64,000 bases of DNA from Cohnella endophytica (GCF_003628305.1 NZ_RBZM01000013.1:1-64000); one strand, 5' to 3'. Counted from the first letter of the stretch, positions 1-9,649 are shown. The notes: a model not told the origin generated them from the sequence alone. Translations and numbers: made by a program.

Positions 1-126
1 TGTTGGTGTTGGTGTTGGTGTTGGTGTTGGTGTTGGTGTTGGTGTTGGTGTTGGTGTTGGTGTTGGTGTTGGTGTTGGTGTTGGTGTTGGTGTTGGTGTT
101 GGTGTTGGTGTTGGTGTTGGTGTTGG
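1..126. repeat. Perfect hexanucleotide tandem repeat (TGTTGG)n, 21 copies in window, continuing off the edge
   Basis: The first 126 bases are 21 uninterrupted copies of TGTTGG. Read on the minus strand this is CCAACA, which encodes Pro-Thr, so the array is an in-frame Pro-Thr linker after the third CBM35-like module. Slippage by whole units changes linker length by two residues without a frameshift. It continues past the left edge, so its true length is unknown. Confidence 0.97.
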
Positions 127-3084
127 TCCGCCTGCCAAAGAGATATAATCCAAGTTCACGTTTGCCGTATCTCCAACATCGTACTTATAAGCAATCGTGT
201 TGAATCCGGCATTAAGGTTCAGCGATTCCGTCTTGTCGCCCCAAGTATCCCAATTCGCGGTTGCGGGTAGCGACGTTTGTTTGATTTTTACGCCATTCAC
301 GTAAAGGCTTAAGGTTTCGGAGATTCCCATTCCATTGCTATACCTTAGCGTTACATTCGAGAGTCCGGCGCTTGCCGTATAGACCGTAAAAGTCGTTGAT
401 GCCCCGATGTTGCCCGTATTGTAATTATCGACAAAACCGGTGCCCGAGTAATTCCTATGATCAGTGGCTTTCTTAGCGATTACCAATGCCGCATTTTCCG
501 CTTCAGCTTTTGTCGTCGGAGTCGGTGGCGGCGAAGTGCCTCCCGCATACGAAATATAGTCTAAATTTACGTTCGCGGTATCTCCGGCGTCGTATTTATA
601 AGCGATCGTATTGCTGCCAGCTTTAAGGGTAAGCGATTCCGCTTTGTTGCCCCAAGTATCCCAATTCGCGGTTGCCGGCAGCGAGGTTTGTTTGATTTTC
701 ACGCCGTTTACGTAAAGACTTAATGTCTTGGAGCTTCCCGAGCCATTCGCATATCTTAGCGTTATATTGGCGGGTCCGGCGCTTGCCATATAGGCCGTAA
801 ACGTCGTTGCGGCCCCTATGTTACCCGTGTTGTAATTGTCTACGAATCCGGTGCCCGAATAATTGCTATGGTCCGTCGCTTTCTTGGCGATGACCAGATC
901 CGCGTCTTCCGCTTCCAACTGGGTTATCGGCGTCGGCGTCGCTGTTGGCGTTGGCGTAGGGGTCGCCGTTGGTGTTGGCGTAGGAGTAGGAGTCGGCGTC
1001 GGTGTTGGTGTTGGTGTTGGTATCGGTGTTGGTGTTGGTATCGGTGTCGGTGTCGATCCACCCGCATACCAAATATAATCTAAATTCACATTCGCCGTGT
1101 CTCCGGCATCGTATTTATAAGCAATCGTGTTGACTCCGGCAACGAGATTTAGCGATTCCGCTTTGTCGCCCCAAGTATCCCAGTCCGCGGTAGCCGGCAA
1201 CGATGTTTGTTTGATTTTCACGCCATTCACGTAAAGACTTAAAGTTTGGGAAACTCCCATTCCATTACTATATCTTAGCGTTATATTCGCAGGCCCGGCG
1301 TTTGCCATGTTGACCGTAAACGTCGTCGTTGCCCCTATGTTACCCGTGTTGTAATTATCGACGAATCCGGTGCCCGAATAATTACTATGATCCGTTGCTA
1401 TCCTAGCAATAACAAGATCGGCATTTTCCGCTTCAAGCTTCGTTATAGGCGGCGCTGTAGTACCGCTAGTTAGCCCATATACATCTAATCGATTCGAAAA
1501 AGTAGCCATATAAACCTTCCCGTTCATCACGGTCGGCGGAACGAATTTCGCAAAATTGAAAATATCGTTCGGATTACCGCTTTGTTTACTATTCCATAGT
1601 TCATGGGATAGATCGCTTGCATCGAAAGCTCTTAGAACGCCCTCTACGGTTGAATGGTTTGCATCATCCTTTAGAGGCGTACTTGACCAAACTATGCCTG
1701 TTCCTGCCTTGCTTCCGTCCGCCGAGACGGTTAAGAAACCTCCGGGCATCGTCTGCTCCGGCAATTTCACGACGCTTTGCGAATTGGGGACCGAATTAAG
1801 CATCGTTCCGTTATAACCGAATGCCTTAAGGGTATCCCCCTCAGCCCACACATAAATTTGTTTACCCCTCGGCCCCTCCCAATAGATTGGCGCGCCATGG
1901 ATATTCCCATCGGAAATATGCAAGCTTTGCACGATTTGAGAATCGCTTCCCGCATGGAATCCTCCGAGATTGTTCGTATTTAACAGATAGAGCTTTCCTT
2001 CTTTACTTCCGCAAATGATTAGATTAGTACCTGGAATGAGCATAGCTCCGCTTGATCCTAAGTCGAGATCATCTCGATCCAGTTCTTTATAATTGTAGGG
2101 CATGAACCAATCAAGCGTTACGGTTGGCGCATTCTTGCTTAGTTTAATGACGCTATCTCCTTTATTAATGACATTATCAACCGTATCGGTGGAAAGATTG
2201 CCGGACAAAAAATACAGATCCCCTGCCAAATCGATCGTTATTCCTTGGCCCGATTGCCATACGCCTCCCCATCCTCCGTTAGGCGATGTCGTATATGCTA
2301 CCTCTTGAGCAAGCGTTGCCGAGTTGTAACCCAATACCCATCCATGATAATTCCCATTATCCCCGATACTGCCGAAGCCGAAATAAATTCTTCCGTTTGC
2401 TAACGTCAGGGCAGTACGTTGCAATTGAACCCGGCTATCCAGGCTAACGGTCTTGCCTCCTTCTGCAGTGCCAGCAACCGTTGCCGCTATGTCGACAGGT
2501 CCGGTTTTGATGCTTCCATCCGTTAAACCGATCGCATAGAGCCTGTGTTTATACTTTGTTTTTGTTGAATTTACCGTCATGAGCGTTACATAGATGACGT
2601 TATTCTCTCTGGAAATTACGGGCGTGGCCAAAATTCCGATTTCGTTTCTAATATCCGAGTAGCCTTCCGGTCCAATGTTTGAATCGGGTAGTCTTACGGA
2701 CGGATCTAGCGATTTCGTCCATAACGGTCCAATGGTTCCGTCATCGGCATCAAAGCAATATAGCGTATTATGCATAGTGGCAACATAAACTACATTTCGA
2801 ACCTTACCGCCAATATCCATATTCGACAGATACAATGGCTGCGCATATATTTGTCCGTCCACCTGCTGAGAGAACAATTTACCAAAACTATTTGCGTTAA
2901 CATTTGAAGTCGTAAGGATTGTTTCTTTCAGATTGGCGCCTGTTCGTTGGTTATCGTTATGCTGGGTAGTCATATCTAGATTTTCAACGAGCGCATGCGC
3001 CGCTTGCAAAGGTACAATCATATTCGCAATCAATAACAACGGTAAAATGATAGCCCACGCAACGAAAAAAGGTTTTTTTTTCAC
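1..3084 (-). CDS. Secreted PQQ/BamB-like beta-propeller protein with three CBM35-like modules (partial, runs off left edge)
   Basis: The frame is open from the left edge to 3084, at least 1028 codons, with no stop in the window. The start is GTG at 3084, preceded by AGGAGA at a good distance. An MKKKPFF N-terminus, a hydrophobic stretch and an AHA-type cleavage site near residue 31 form a signal peptide. Residues about 35-540 resemble the PQQ/BamB-like propeller family, with HNDNQRTG and VDGQIYAQPLYL near the start. Three CBM35-like modules follow at about 550-672, 721-848 and 855-983, each with HSNYSGTGFVDNYN-like and LSLYVNGVKIKQTSLP motifs. The second and third are close copies of the first. 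Modules one and two are joined by a degenerate Pro-Thr linker, and a second, perfectly repetitive Pro-Thr linker runs to the window edge. The likely role is extracellular polysaccharide binding; any catalytic or SLH domain would lie beyond the edge. Confidence 0.85.
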   Translation of the reverse strand, partial: MKKKPFFVAWAIILPLLLIANMIVPLQAAHALVENLDMTTQHNDNQRTGANLKETILTTSNVNANSFGKLFSQQVDGQIYAQPLYLSNMDIGGKVRNVVYVATMHNTLYCFDADDGTIGPLWTKSLDPSVRLPDSNIGPEGYSDIRNEIGILATPVISRENNVIYVTLMTVNSTKTKYKHRLYAIGLTDGSIKTGPVDIAATVAGTAEGGKTVSLDSRVQLQRTALTLANGRIYFGFGSIGDNGNYHGWVLGYNSATLAQEVAYTTSPNGGWGGVWQSGQGITIDLAGDLYFLSGNLSTDTVDNVINKGDSVIKLSKNAPTVTLDWFMPYNYKELDRDDLDLGSSGAMLIPGTNLIICGSKEGKLYLLNTNNLGGFHAGSDSQIVQSLHISDGNIHGAPIYWEGPRGKQIYVWAEGDTLKAFGYNGTMLNSVPNSQSVVKLPEQTMPGGFLTVSADGSKAGTGIVWSSTPLKDDANHSTVEGVLRAFDASDLSHELWNSKQSGNPNDIFNFAKFVPPTVMNGKVYMATFSNRLDVYGLTSGTTAPPITKLEAENADLVIARIATDHSNYSGTGFVDNYNTGNIGATTTFTVNMANAGPANITLRYSNGMGVSQTLSLYVNGVKIKQTSLPATADWDTWGDKAESLNLVAGVNTIAYKYDAGDTANVNLDYIWYAGGSTPTPIPTPTPIPTPTPTPTPTPTPTPTPTATPTPTPTATPTPITQLEAEDADLVIAKKATDHSNYSGTGFVDNYNTGNIGAATTFTAYMASAGPANITLRYANGSGSSKTLSLYVNGVKIKQTSLPATANWDTWGNKAESLTLKAGSNTIAYKYDAGDTANVNLDYISYAGGTSPPPTPTTKAEAENAALVIAKKATDHRNYSGTGFVDNYNTGNIGASTTFTVYTASAGLSNVTLRYSNGMGISETLSLYVNGVKIKQTSLPATANWDTWGDKTESLNLNAGFNTIAYKYDVGDTANVNLDYISLAGGPTPTPTPTPTPTPTPTPTPTPTPTPTPTPTPTPTPTPTPTPT
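930..1053. repeat. Degenerate Pro-Thr linker repeat between CBM modules one and two
   Basis: This region carries imperfect GTTGGT/GTCGGT-type hexamers, encoding Pro-Thr with some Pro-Ile and Ala-Thr on the minus strand. It is the diverged counterpart of the perfect array at the left edge and gives a within-gene comparison of an older and a younger linker. Confidence 0.85.
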
Positions 3085-3107
3085 ATGGAACTCTCCTAAA
3101 GTAGATT

Positions 3108-3145
3108 ATTACATTTCATTTCTTCGGCAACGGGAAAATGTAATA
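3108..3145. promoter_or_regulatory. Inverted repeat upstream of the CBM35-like protein gene
   Basis: ATTACATTT at 3108-3116 and AAATGTAAT near 3136-3144 are inverted copies about 20 bases apart, roughly 25-60 bases upstream of the GTG start at 3084. It could be an operator or a 5' UTR hairpin. No T-tract follows on the minus strand, so it is unlikely to be a terminator. Confidence 0.35.
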
Positions 3146-3201
3146 GTTCACTCTATTTATGGGACGTCCAGATTATGTCAGATAGCATTGCTTGCATCTA
3201 T

Positions 3202-3437
3202 TTATATCCAAGCACTTTGGCGATGGTCTATAGGTACTGTGCCGGAATCATGCTTTCTCTTCACGATACGGGACAGGATAATGACCATTTCTTCACGGCT
3301 GATCGTTTTGTTCGGTTTGAATGTTCCGTCTCCGTAACCGGCAAGTACCCCGGCGCTGGCTAATTTCCCTATGGCTTCTCCAGCCCAGTGACCGCCAACA
3401 TCGCTCAGAACAACCGAATGACTGTCGCCGTTGTTAA
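3202..3437 (-). pseudogene. Stranded SLH-domain fragment
   Basis: On the minus strand an open frame ending with TAA at 3202 encodes an SLH-type sequence: VLSDVGGHWAGEAIGKLA, then GYGDGTFKPNKTISREEM and IILSRIV. No plausible start codon with a ribosome binding site precedes it. The frame stays open upstream into the end of the EamA gene, across that gene's terminator. Only about one SLH domain remains, whereas intact SLH genes here carry three, so it looks like the 3' relic of a deleted or recombined SLH gene. It fills most of the gap between the CBM-protein start and the EamA gene. Confidence 0.7.
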
Positions 3438-3445
3438 AATCGAAT

Positions 3446-3473
3446 GAAAAAGCCCCCTTGAAAAAGGAGACTT
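3446..3473 (-). terminator. Rho-independent terminator of the EamA transporter gene
   Basis: On the minus strand AAGTCTCCTT pairs with AAGGGGGCTT (10 bp, two G-U pairs) around a TTTC loop, followed by TTTTTC. It lies about 30 bases after the EamA stop codon. Confidence 0.75.
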
Positions 3474-3500
3474 GGTCTTGAAAATTATAATTGAGGATCT

Positions 3501-4433
3501 CTAATTGGCGTTCACTAAGCCGTCTGCAAGAGATTGGGACAAGCGACTGCGTTTGGGCTTGCGATTGACCAAATAAATACTGATTCCGATGAGAATTAGC
3601 CCCGCCAAAAGATAAATAGAAAAAGATTCTTTCAAGAACAGCACTCCGCTAACCACCGAAATGAGCGGCACTAGAAAGGTATAAGAAGCGACCCTGCTGG
3701 CATCTCCCGAGTTCACCAACTTGAAATAAACGATCCATGAGGCCGATATTCCAAGAACGATTCCAAAGACGAGGCCAATGACTAAATGCTCATTCCAGAC
3801 GATGTTCGACCATTTTTCCGTAACCGAACCGACGGAAGTAAGAGCAATGCCACCGAACGTGCATTGAAAGGCCACCAGCCATACGGAATCTACCCGAAGG
3901 CTTACTTTTTTGACATAAATGGTACCGATAGCCCAACTAAGAGAGGTAAAAAGCGCGAGAACGATGCCCAGGACAGCGATATGCCCGGATAATCCTCCCG
4001 CGCTAACCGCCGCTACGCCAAGTACCCCGATAATCAAGCCCGCGATTTTTATTCCCGTCATCGATTCCCCTAACCATAACCAAGCCATGATCCCGACAAG
4101 GACAGGCTGGAGATACACGATAACCGAGAACAGTCCCGATGGCATATACATCATTCCGACGGTCTGCAACCCATAGAAGAGAGCAACGTTAAATAGGGAT
4201 GAAATCAGATAGATCGGCCAGCTAGTTTTCCAGTGGATTTCTTTCCGTTTGGACCAAAAAACGATGATTAATAGCAATCCACCAACTAATGTGCGCAATC
4301 CGGCGAACAGAAGAGGCGGCGTATATTCTAATGCGAGTTTATAAATCGGCCACGATATTCCCCATACGAGAACAAGAAAAGCGATCAGGCTAATGGTCTT
4401 GGATCTCGATAATTCATTCATGATGTCTACCAT
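3501..4433 (-). CDS. EamA/DMT-family drug/metabolite exporter
   Basis: A 310-residue integral membrane protein with about ten hydrophobic helices in two homologous halves, typical in length for EamA-type drug/metabolite transporters. Family features include the N-terminal VWGISWPIYK helix, an LRTLVGG stretch at the start of helix 2 and a LQPVLVGIMAWLWLGE repeat end. It probably exports small metabolites or amino acids; the substrate cannot be read from the sequence. The start is uncertain: ATG at 4433 has AGGAG almost touching it, and an in-frame ATG at 4421 has AGGAG about 13 bases upstream. It lies 26 bases after the DUF1801 gene on the same strand, so the two are probably co-transcribed, and a clear terminator follows. 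Confidence 0.9.
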   Translation of the reverse strand: MVDIMNELSRSKTISLIAFLVLVWGISWPIYKLALEYTPPLLFAGLRTLVGGLLLIIVFWSKRKEIHWKTSWPIYLISSLFNVALFYGLQTVGMMYMPSGLFSVIVYLQPVLVGIMAWLWLGESMTGIKIAGLIIGVLGVAAVSAGGLSGHIAVLGIVLALFTSLSWAIGTIYVKKVSLRVDSVWLVAFQCTFGGIALTSVGSVTEKWSNIVWNEHLVIGLVFGIVLGISASWIVYFKLVNSGDASRVASYTFLVPLISVVSGVLFLKESFSIYLLAGLILIGISIYLVNRKPKRSRLSQSLADGLVNAN

Positions 4434-4459
4434 TCTCCTATTCGCCCTATTCGATGACT

Positions 4460-4849
4460 TTACTTCTTCTTTTTCGATTTGCTTTCGAACTTTTCAATGT
4501 TTCTTGCCGTTCTGTATTTAACGATTCTGCTTATGAGGTCATAGGGAAGCGGCTTATCGAACGGGAATTGTAATGTTCCCTTCGACTTGTGAAATTCTTT
4601 TGCTTCCTCTTTGAACTCATCGATTCCGCTCGCGCCCGGATAAAAACCGATATGTTTTTTGAAAGCTGCAAAATGCACCAGATTTCCATGAAGCTCGAAC
4701 GTAGGCATCTGATAGCTGATTTTTTCCTTCGCGTCAGGTGCCGACTCTTTTATCGCTTCCCTTAGCGTCTGAAGAATAGCTTGAACCTCGGGTGCAAACG
4801 TCGAAATATACTCGTCGATCGACTCATAAGTGATTTTGTTTTCTTTCAT
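4460..4849 (-). CDS. DUF1801 (YdhG-like) protein
   Basis: About 129 residues. The pattern includes IDEYISTFAPEVQ, LREAIKESAPDAKEKISYQMPTF, HFAAFKKHIGFYPG and GTLQFPFDKPLP, which matches the DUF1801/YdhG family, some members of which are described as frataxin-like iron chaperones. The ATG at 4849 is preferred because GGAG lies about ten bases upstream; the upstream TTG at 4864 overlaps that ribosome binding site. A Lys-rich C-terminus (KSKKKK) is present. It precedes the EamA gene by 26 bases and follows the SLH gene ending at 4905 by 55 bases. The molecular function is not established by this sequence. Confidence 0.85.
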   Translation of the reverse strand: MKENKITYESIDEYISTFAPEVQAILQTLREAIKESAPDAKEKISYQMPTFELHGNLVHFAAFKKHIGFYPGASGIDEFKEEAKEFHKSKGTLQFPFDKPLPYDLISRIVKYRTARNIEKFESKSKKKK

Positions 4850-4904
4850 GTAAGTTTGCTCCAAACTTTAATGATACGGATATCTTTCTTTCTCTATTAT
4901 TACT

Positions 4905-7900
4905 CTACTGGCTCTTTTGAGCCAGCATTTTTAAAAGAACGGTAACGGCCTCTGCTCTTGTCGTACTCGCTACCGGCGCGAACTTATTTCCTCCTCTGCC
5001 TGTTACAAGACCAAGCTTTCTCATGGCTGCAACTGCACCTTTCGCCCACGCCGGAATATCCTGGTCATCCGTAAAACCAGATGAGCTATTCGTTTCCAAA
5101 GACAAACCCCATGCATTGGCAACCATCATTGCCATCTCAACGCGGGTAATGGGGGAATTCGGACGGAAAGTCCCGCCCTCATCGCCTTTTATGTAGCCAG
5201 CGTGCACCGCTAGCGACACTGCGCTCTTCGCCCATGCCCCGATCTTCGCCGCATCGGTGAAGTTCAATGCTTCTCCTGTTCCTGTTCCTGCTCCTTGCGG
5301 CTTTAAAGCATTCACCAGCATAACCGTAAACTCAGCGCGCGTCACGATATGATTCGGCTTAAACGTTCCATCAGGATAACCCGTGACGACTCCGTTACCA
5401 ACCGCTTGCTTAATCGCAGTCTCAGCCCAATGTCCGGAAATATCGCTCAAGTTAATCGTAGGTTTTGTGTCTGTCGGCACATCAGCCTTGTGATCTACAG
5501 CGAATACCGCAAACTTCGTAAAGTGATCGACCATCACGGTAATCTGATTGCCGATTATCTTGCCTCCCGTCACTTCAATCCAGCTTTTCTTCACTTCGTC
5601 ATAATAGAAAACAGCCGCCGTTTGATTGCTCTTCAAGCTAGCAGGTTCAAACGTAAAGCTAAGCGTGATGGGGTTTTTGAAGCTTTCCGCAAAATTTTTC
5701 ATTATTTCATATACCGCGCTAACTAAAATTTCATTGTTCGTGAGAAGCTTCTGCGATTCCGTCACTTTGTCGATTGTTAATTTTACATCTTTGTCCGTAG
5801 CATTGGCCGGGATCGAAACGACGATCCTATTGTCTAAACTAACTTCGCCCGCTTTACCTGGCGCAAGCGTCAGTCTGCCATCCGTCGATCTTAATATAGC
5901 GTCACTTGAAGGCGTTGAGCCATCACCCCCGACAGACGGTGCTACATTCACGGACACGACATAAGTAACTTTCGTCGTGCCATTCTGTGCGGTTACGATA
6001 ACCTTTTTGCCAGAAGCTAAGGTATTCGCAACGGTAGTTCCGTTTGCATCGTAGATTTCGAACGTTGCACCCATTGCCGGGGTGATCGCAGCCTTCAAGG
6101 CTGCAAGCGTTGTCCCGTACGGAATATTTGTGATGCGTTCATTCGTCGTTCCTTCAGCGCTTACGGTCCCGATCGTAGAGGTCAACGTGGCTGCGCTGTT
6201 CGCCGCAACGGTCACGAGGATCGTCCAGTCCTGCGTGCTGCCATCCTCCGCCTTGACTACCATAGTGACTGGGCTACCGAAATCGATAGGGGGTATGAAG
6301 AATTCTAGATCTATGCCGTCAATCATCGCCGAAGCCTTTTCAGACAAATTAAATTTTGGATAAAGTAGAAATAAGATGGAATCGAACGCCACTTCAATCT
6401 CTACCGTATGCTTGACCGTATCAATCGTTGCCGCTCCGGTTTGCTCATCAAAGAAAAATCGTGTGATCTCCTTCTCGGTGTTCGCCGCAACGGTCACGGT
6501 AACCGTCCATTTCTGCGTGCTGCCGTTCGCCGCTTTCACGATATAGACGACCGGGCGAGTGAAGTCGTTAGCGGAAACACCGGTCACTTGATCCACGGTG
6601 CCCACCTTCACTGAAGCCCCGGCAGACAAATTAAATTTCGCCACCAAGTTTCTTACGTTAGGGCTATAAGCTACTTTAATCGCTACCGTGTGCGCGATAG
6701 CATCAATCGTTGCCGCTCCGGTCTGCTCAGTAAAGCTGAATGCCGTTATTTCGCTCGCACTGCTCGCTGCAACGGTTACGGCGACCGTCCAGTTCTGCGT
6801 ACTGCCATTCTCCGCCGTTAATGCATAGGTGACCGGAGCCGTGAAGTCGTTAGCGGTCGTTCCGCTCGCTTGCACTACGGAGTCAACCATCGCCGAGGCT
6901 CCTGCCGATAAAGAGAACGCAGCCTTCAAGCTGGTCACGTTAGTGCCATAAGCCACTTTAATCGCTACCGTGTGCGCGACCGCATCAATCGTTGCCGTTC
7001 CGGTTTGCTCAGCAAAACTGAATGACGTGATATTTGCCGCGCTGCTCGGCACAACGGTCACGATATACGTCACCTTCGTTGTTCCATCTTGCGCGGTGAC
7101 AATAACCTTTTTGCCAGAAGCCAAGGTTGTTGCAATCGTTGTCCCATCTGCATCATAAATTTCGAAAGTTGCGTTCGCCGCTGGAATGATCGCCGCCTTT
7201 AATTCGGCTAACGTTGTTCCGCTCGGAACGTTCGTTATGCTTTCGGTCATCGCTCCACCTGTGCTTACGACCCCCAACCTGGAGGTCAAAGTGGCCTCAC
7301 TGCTTAACCATCTCGCATACAAAGTTGTATTATACGTTATTGTAAAAGAATCACCCGACTTATAGGGTGTACCTCCACCATTCGCTTGCGTGCTCCATCC
7401 ATCAAAGACGTACCCCATCTTTACTAAATCTATTGTCCCCGAATATACGCTGGCTGTTGCTCCTGAGGGATAAGACTGACTAGTTGGAGCTTGTCCGCTA
7501 CTATTGCCATTCCCGTTATAGTCTAGGTAAACCTGAAAAACTCGCAAATAAGGGTAGCCGCCATTATGCAAGGAATCTATCGCCCATATATTCATAAAGT
7601 CCCATAAATTCGCGCTATCCGCTTCATAATTGCTTTGCTTTTGCATTTGCACAGTTGATTTGCCTTCGCCCCCTTCTGAGCTAGATTGCCCGCTTGTCTG
7701 TACGTCGTAAAAGCTATTGTCCGTTATTCCAGATAAGCTCTTACCGATCAAACCGCCTACCATGGAGCTTCCACTTACATTCCCGGAGGAGTAGCTATTA
7801 CTGACTTTCGCACTCTGGTTGTACCCAACCAGGCCGCCTACAGTGTCACTTCCGTTAACTTGCCCTGAAGCATAGCTGTTGCTAATCGTACTCTCAAAGT

Positions 7901-9569
7901 TCCAGCCCACCAAGCCGCCTACCCGATTTAATCCGGTCACTTTCCCTGAGCCGTAGTTTGTGCTGATTGTTCCAAATTGGTTGTTGCCAACCAAGCCGCC
8001 TACAGTGTCACTTCCGTTAATAATCCCTGAAGAGTAATTGTTACTAATTTCTCCGCGGTTATTGTCTCCGACCAAGCCGCCTACTCTATCACCTTTGCTC
8101 CCACCGCTCACATTCCCTAAAGCGTAGCTATAGCTGATCTTTCCGGTCATGTTGGTGCCAACCAAACCGCCTATGCCACTGCTTCCAGTTCCTCCGTTAA
8201 CGCTAATATTGCCCAAGGCGTGGCTGCTGCTGATCTTGGCATCGTCATTGTAACCAACCAAACCGCCTAAATAAATTTCTCCGCTCACATCTCCTAAAGC
8301 GTAGCTGTCGCTGATCTCTCCGCGTTCCATCTTGCCAACCAAACCGCCTACCTCAAGCGTCCCACTCACTTCCTTTGAGGCGTAGCTGTTCATAATCTTT
8401 CCATCGACACTGTAACCAATCAAACCGCCTACACTAGCGCTGATGCGTCCGCAGATCACATCCCCTAAGGCGTAGCTGCCGCTGATTTCTCCGCGTTCGT
8501 TGATGCCAATCAAACCGCCTGTTTTATTAAATCCGACTACTTTTCCTGAAGCGTAGCTGTTACTAACTTTTCCATTGAGGTTATAGCCAATCAAACCTCC
8601 TACATTGTTACTATTATTTCCACCGCTCACATTACCTGAAGCGCTGCTGTTGGTAATCGTTCCATCGGTATTGATACCAACCAAACCGCCTACATTGTTA
8701 CTCTTATTTCCACCGCTCACTTTCCCTGAGGTATAGCTGTTGGCGATCTTTCCATCGCGATTAATACCAACCAACCCGCCTACATTGCTATTATTGTTTC
8801 CTCCGTCCACATCCCCTGAGGTGTAACTGTTACTTATCTCTCCGTGGTTGTTGTGGCCAACTAAGCCGCCTATATCTTGTAAACCGCCCACACTCCCTGT
8901 GGTGAAGCTATTGTCTATTATTCCTCCCTCGGTCATACCAACCAAACCACCTACACCAGCAGATCCACGCAATTCCGCTGAAGTGTAGCTGTTGCTAATT
9001 TTTCCATTGAGGTTATGGCCAACCAAACCGCCTATCTCATATGTTCCGCTTACACTACCTGTGACGAAACTATTCTCAATTGTTCCCCCGTCGTTATAAC
9101 CAACCAAGCCACCTACGATATTTGTCCCTTTAATTAAGACATTTTCCAATTTCATATTCGCAACAAAACTACCCGTCCCAATACCGCCAAATAAACCCAA
9201 ACCTACACCTGAGCTATTATCCATTTTCAATCCTGTTATTTTATATCCATTGCCATCTATGTGGCCGTAAAACGGCGATGATCCAGGAACACCGATCGGA
9301 TCCCAGCCGGCGCCCGCATAGCTGCTCAAATCAATATGATCTGTTAGCTTGAAATAAATGTTCGCATTTAAATAACTGCCTCTGACTTTATTTAATTGAT
9401 CTGCTGTTGCGATAAGATAAGGGTTGCCAGACGAACCATCTCCTCCTGAAAAATCACTGGCATCCTCCGCAGAAACTTTCCCCGTTCCGAAAATCCCGCC
9501 AGGGACGGTGCCTAGCACGATCATTATCGTCAGCATCAATAGCATCACTTTTTTTACCGACATACGCAT
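4905..9569 (-). CDS. SLH surface protein with 17 GLUG repeats, an InlB-type repeat and Ig-like repeats
   Basis: About 1554 residues. The ATG at 9569 is preferred because AAGGGG lies about eight bases upstream; GTG at 9587 is upstream of that site. A signal peptide ends near residue 34 (KVSA). Residues about 155-630 hold 17 GLUG-type units of about 27 residues, each with a GGLVG...N.G.I.NSY core. An InlB/Listeria-Bacteroides-type repeat follows (MGYVFDGWSTQANG). Then come repeated beta-sandwich units with ITSFSFAEQTG-type openings and a TTLA.LKAAI...A.FEIYDA unit present twice. A juxta-SLH module (about 1210-1340, with FYYDEVKKSWIEV and VDHFTKFAVFAV) is shared with the gene at 34448. Three SLH domains close the protein. 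It is predicted to sit on the wall polymer; its ligand is unknown. Confidence 0.9.
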   Translation of the reverse strand: MRMSVKKVMLLMLTIMIVLGTVPGGIFGTGKVSAEDASDFSGGDGSSGNPYLIATADQLNKVRGSYLNANIYFKLTDHIDLSSYAGAGWDPIGVPGSSPFYGHIDGNGYKITGLKMDNSSGVGLGLFGGIGTGSFVANMKLENVLIKGTNIVGGLVGYNDGGTIENSFVTGSVSGTYEIGGLVGHNLNGKISNSYTSAELRGSAGVGGLVGMTEGGIIDNSFTTGSVGGLQDIGGLVGHNNHGEISNSYTSGDVDGGNNNSNVGGLVGINRDGKIANSYTSGKVSGGNKSNNVGGLVGINTDGTITNSSASGNVSGGNNSNNVGGLIGYNLNGKVSNSYASGKVVGFNKTGGLIGINERGEISGSYALGDVICGRISASVGGLIGYSVDGKIMNSYASKEVSGTLEVGGLVGKMERGEISDSYALGDVSGEIYLGGLVGYNDDAKISSSHALGNISVNGGTGSSGIGGLVGTNMTGKISYSYALGNVSGGSKGDRVGGLVGDNNRGEISNNYSSGIINGSDTVGGLVGNNQFGTISTNYGSGKVTGLNRVGGLVGWNFESTISNSYASGQVNGSDTVGGLVGYNQSAKVSNSYSSGNVSGSSMVGGLIGKSLSGITDNSFYDVQTSGQSSSEGGEGKSTVQMQKQSNYEADSANLWDFMNIWAIDSLHNGGYPYLRVFQVYLDYNGNGNSSGQAPTSQSYPSGATASVYSGTIDLVKMGYVFDGWSTQANGGGTPYKSGDSFTITYNTTLYARWLSSEATLTSRLGVVSTGGAMTESITNVPSGTTLAELKAAIIPAANATFEIYDADGTTIATTLASGKKVIVTAQDGTTKVTYIVTVVPSSAANITSFSFAEQTGTATIDAVAHTVAIKVAYGTNVTSLKAAFSLSAGASAMVDSVVQASGTTANDFTAPVTYALTAENGSTQNWTVAVTVAASSASEITAFSFTEQTGAATIDAIAHTVAIKVAYSPNVRNLVAKFNLSAGASVKVGTVDQVTGVSANDFTRPVVYIVKAANGSTQKWTVTVTVAANTEKEITRFFFDEQTGAATIDTVKHTVEIEVAFDSILFLLYPKFNLSEKASAMIDGIDLEFFIPPIDFGSPVTMVVKAEDGSTQDWTILVTVAANSAATLTSTIGTVSAEGTTNERITNIPYGTTLAALKAAITPAMGATFEIYDANGTTVANTLASGKKVIVTAQNGTTKVTYVVSVNVAPSVGGDGSTPSSDAILRSTDGRLTLAPGKAGEVSLDNRIVVSIPANATDKDVKLTIDKVTESQKLLTNNEILVSAVYEIMKNFAESFKNPITLSFTFEPASLKSNQTAAVFYYDEVKKSWIEVTGGKIIGNQITVMVDHFTKFAVFAVDHKADVPTDTKPTINLSDISGHWAETAIKQAVGNGVVTGYPDGTFKPNHIVTRAEFTVMLVNALKPQGAGTGTGEALNFTDAAKIGAWAKSAVSLAVHAGYIKGDEGGTFRPNSPITRVEMAMMVANAWGLSLETNSSSGFTDDQDIPAWAKGAVAAMRKLGLVTGRGGNKFAPVASTTRAEAVTVLLKMLAQKSQ
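4908..4925. terminator. Hairpin overlapping the end of the GLUG-SLH gene
   Basis: CTGGCTC and GAGCCAG form a perfect 7-bp stem with a 4-base loop made from the last codons of the SLH gene, ending at its stop codon. On the minus strand no T-tract follows, so termination there is doubtful. On the plus strand it is followed by CATTTTT. Confidence 0.35.
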
Positions 9570-9649
9570 TCCTATTTCCCCTTCCACTGTACGAAACTTA
9601 TTCAGTAATTCTACTAAAGCTCAATAAAAGAATAATGAAAGATTCGACA

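Noticed and set aside
863..1083. Overlapping ORFs on both strands over the linker repeat
   Set aside because: They are shadows of the Pro-Thr repeat; low-complexity hexamers keep several frames open. The minus-strand frame that continues to 3084 is the real one.
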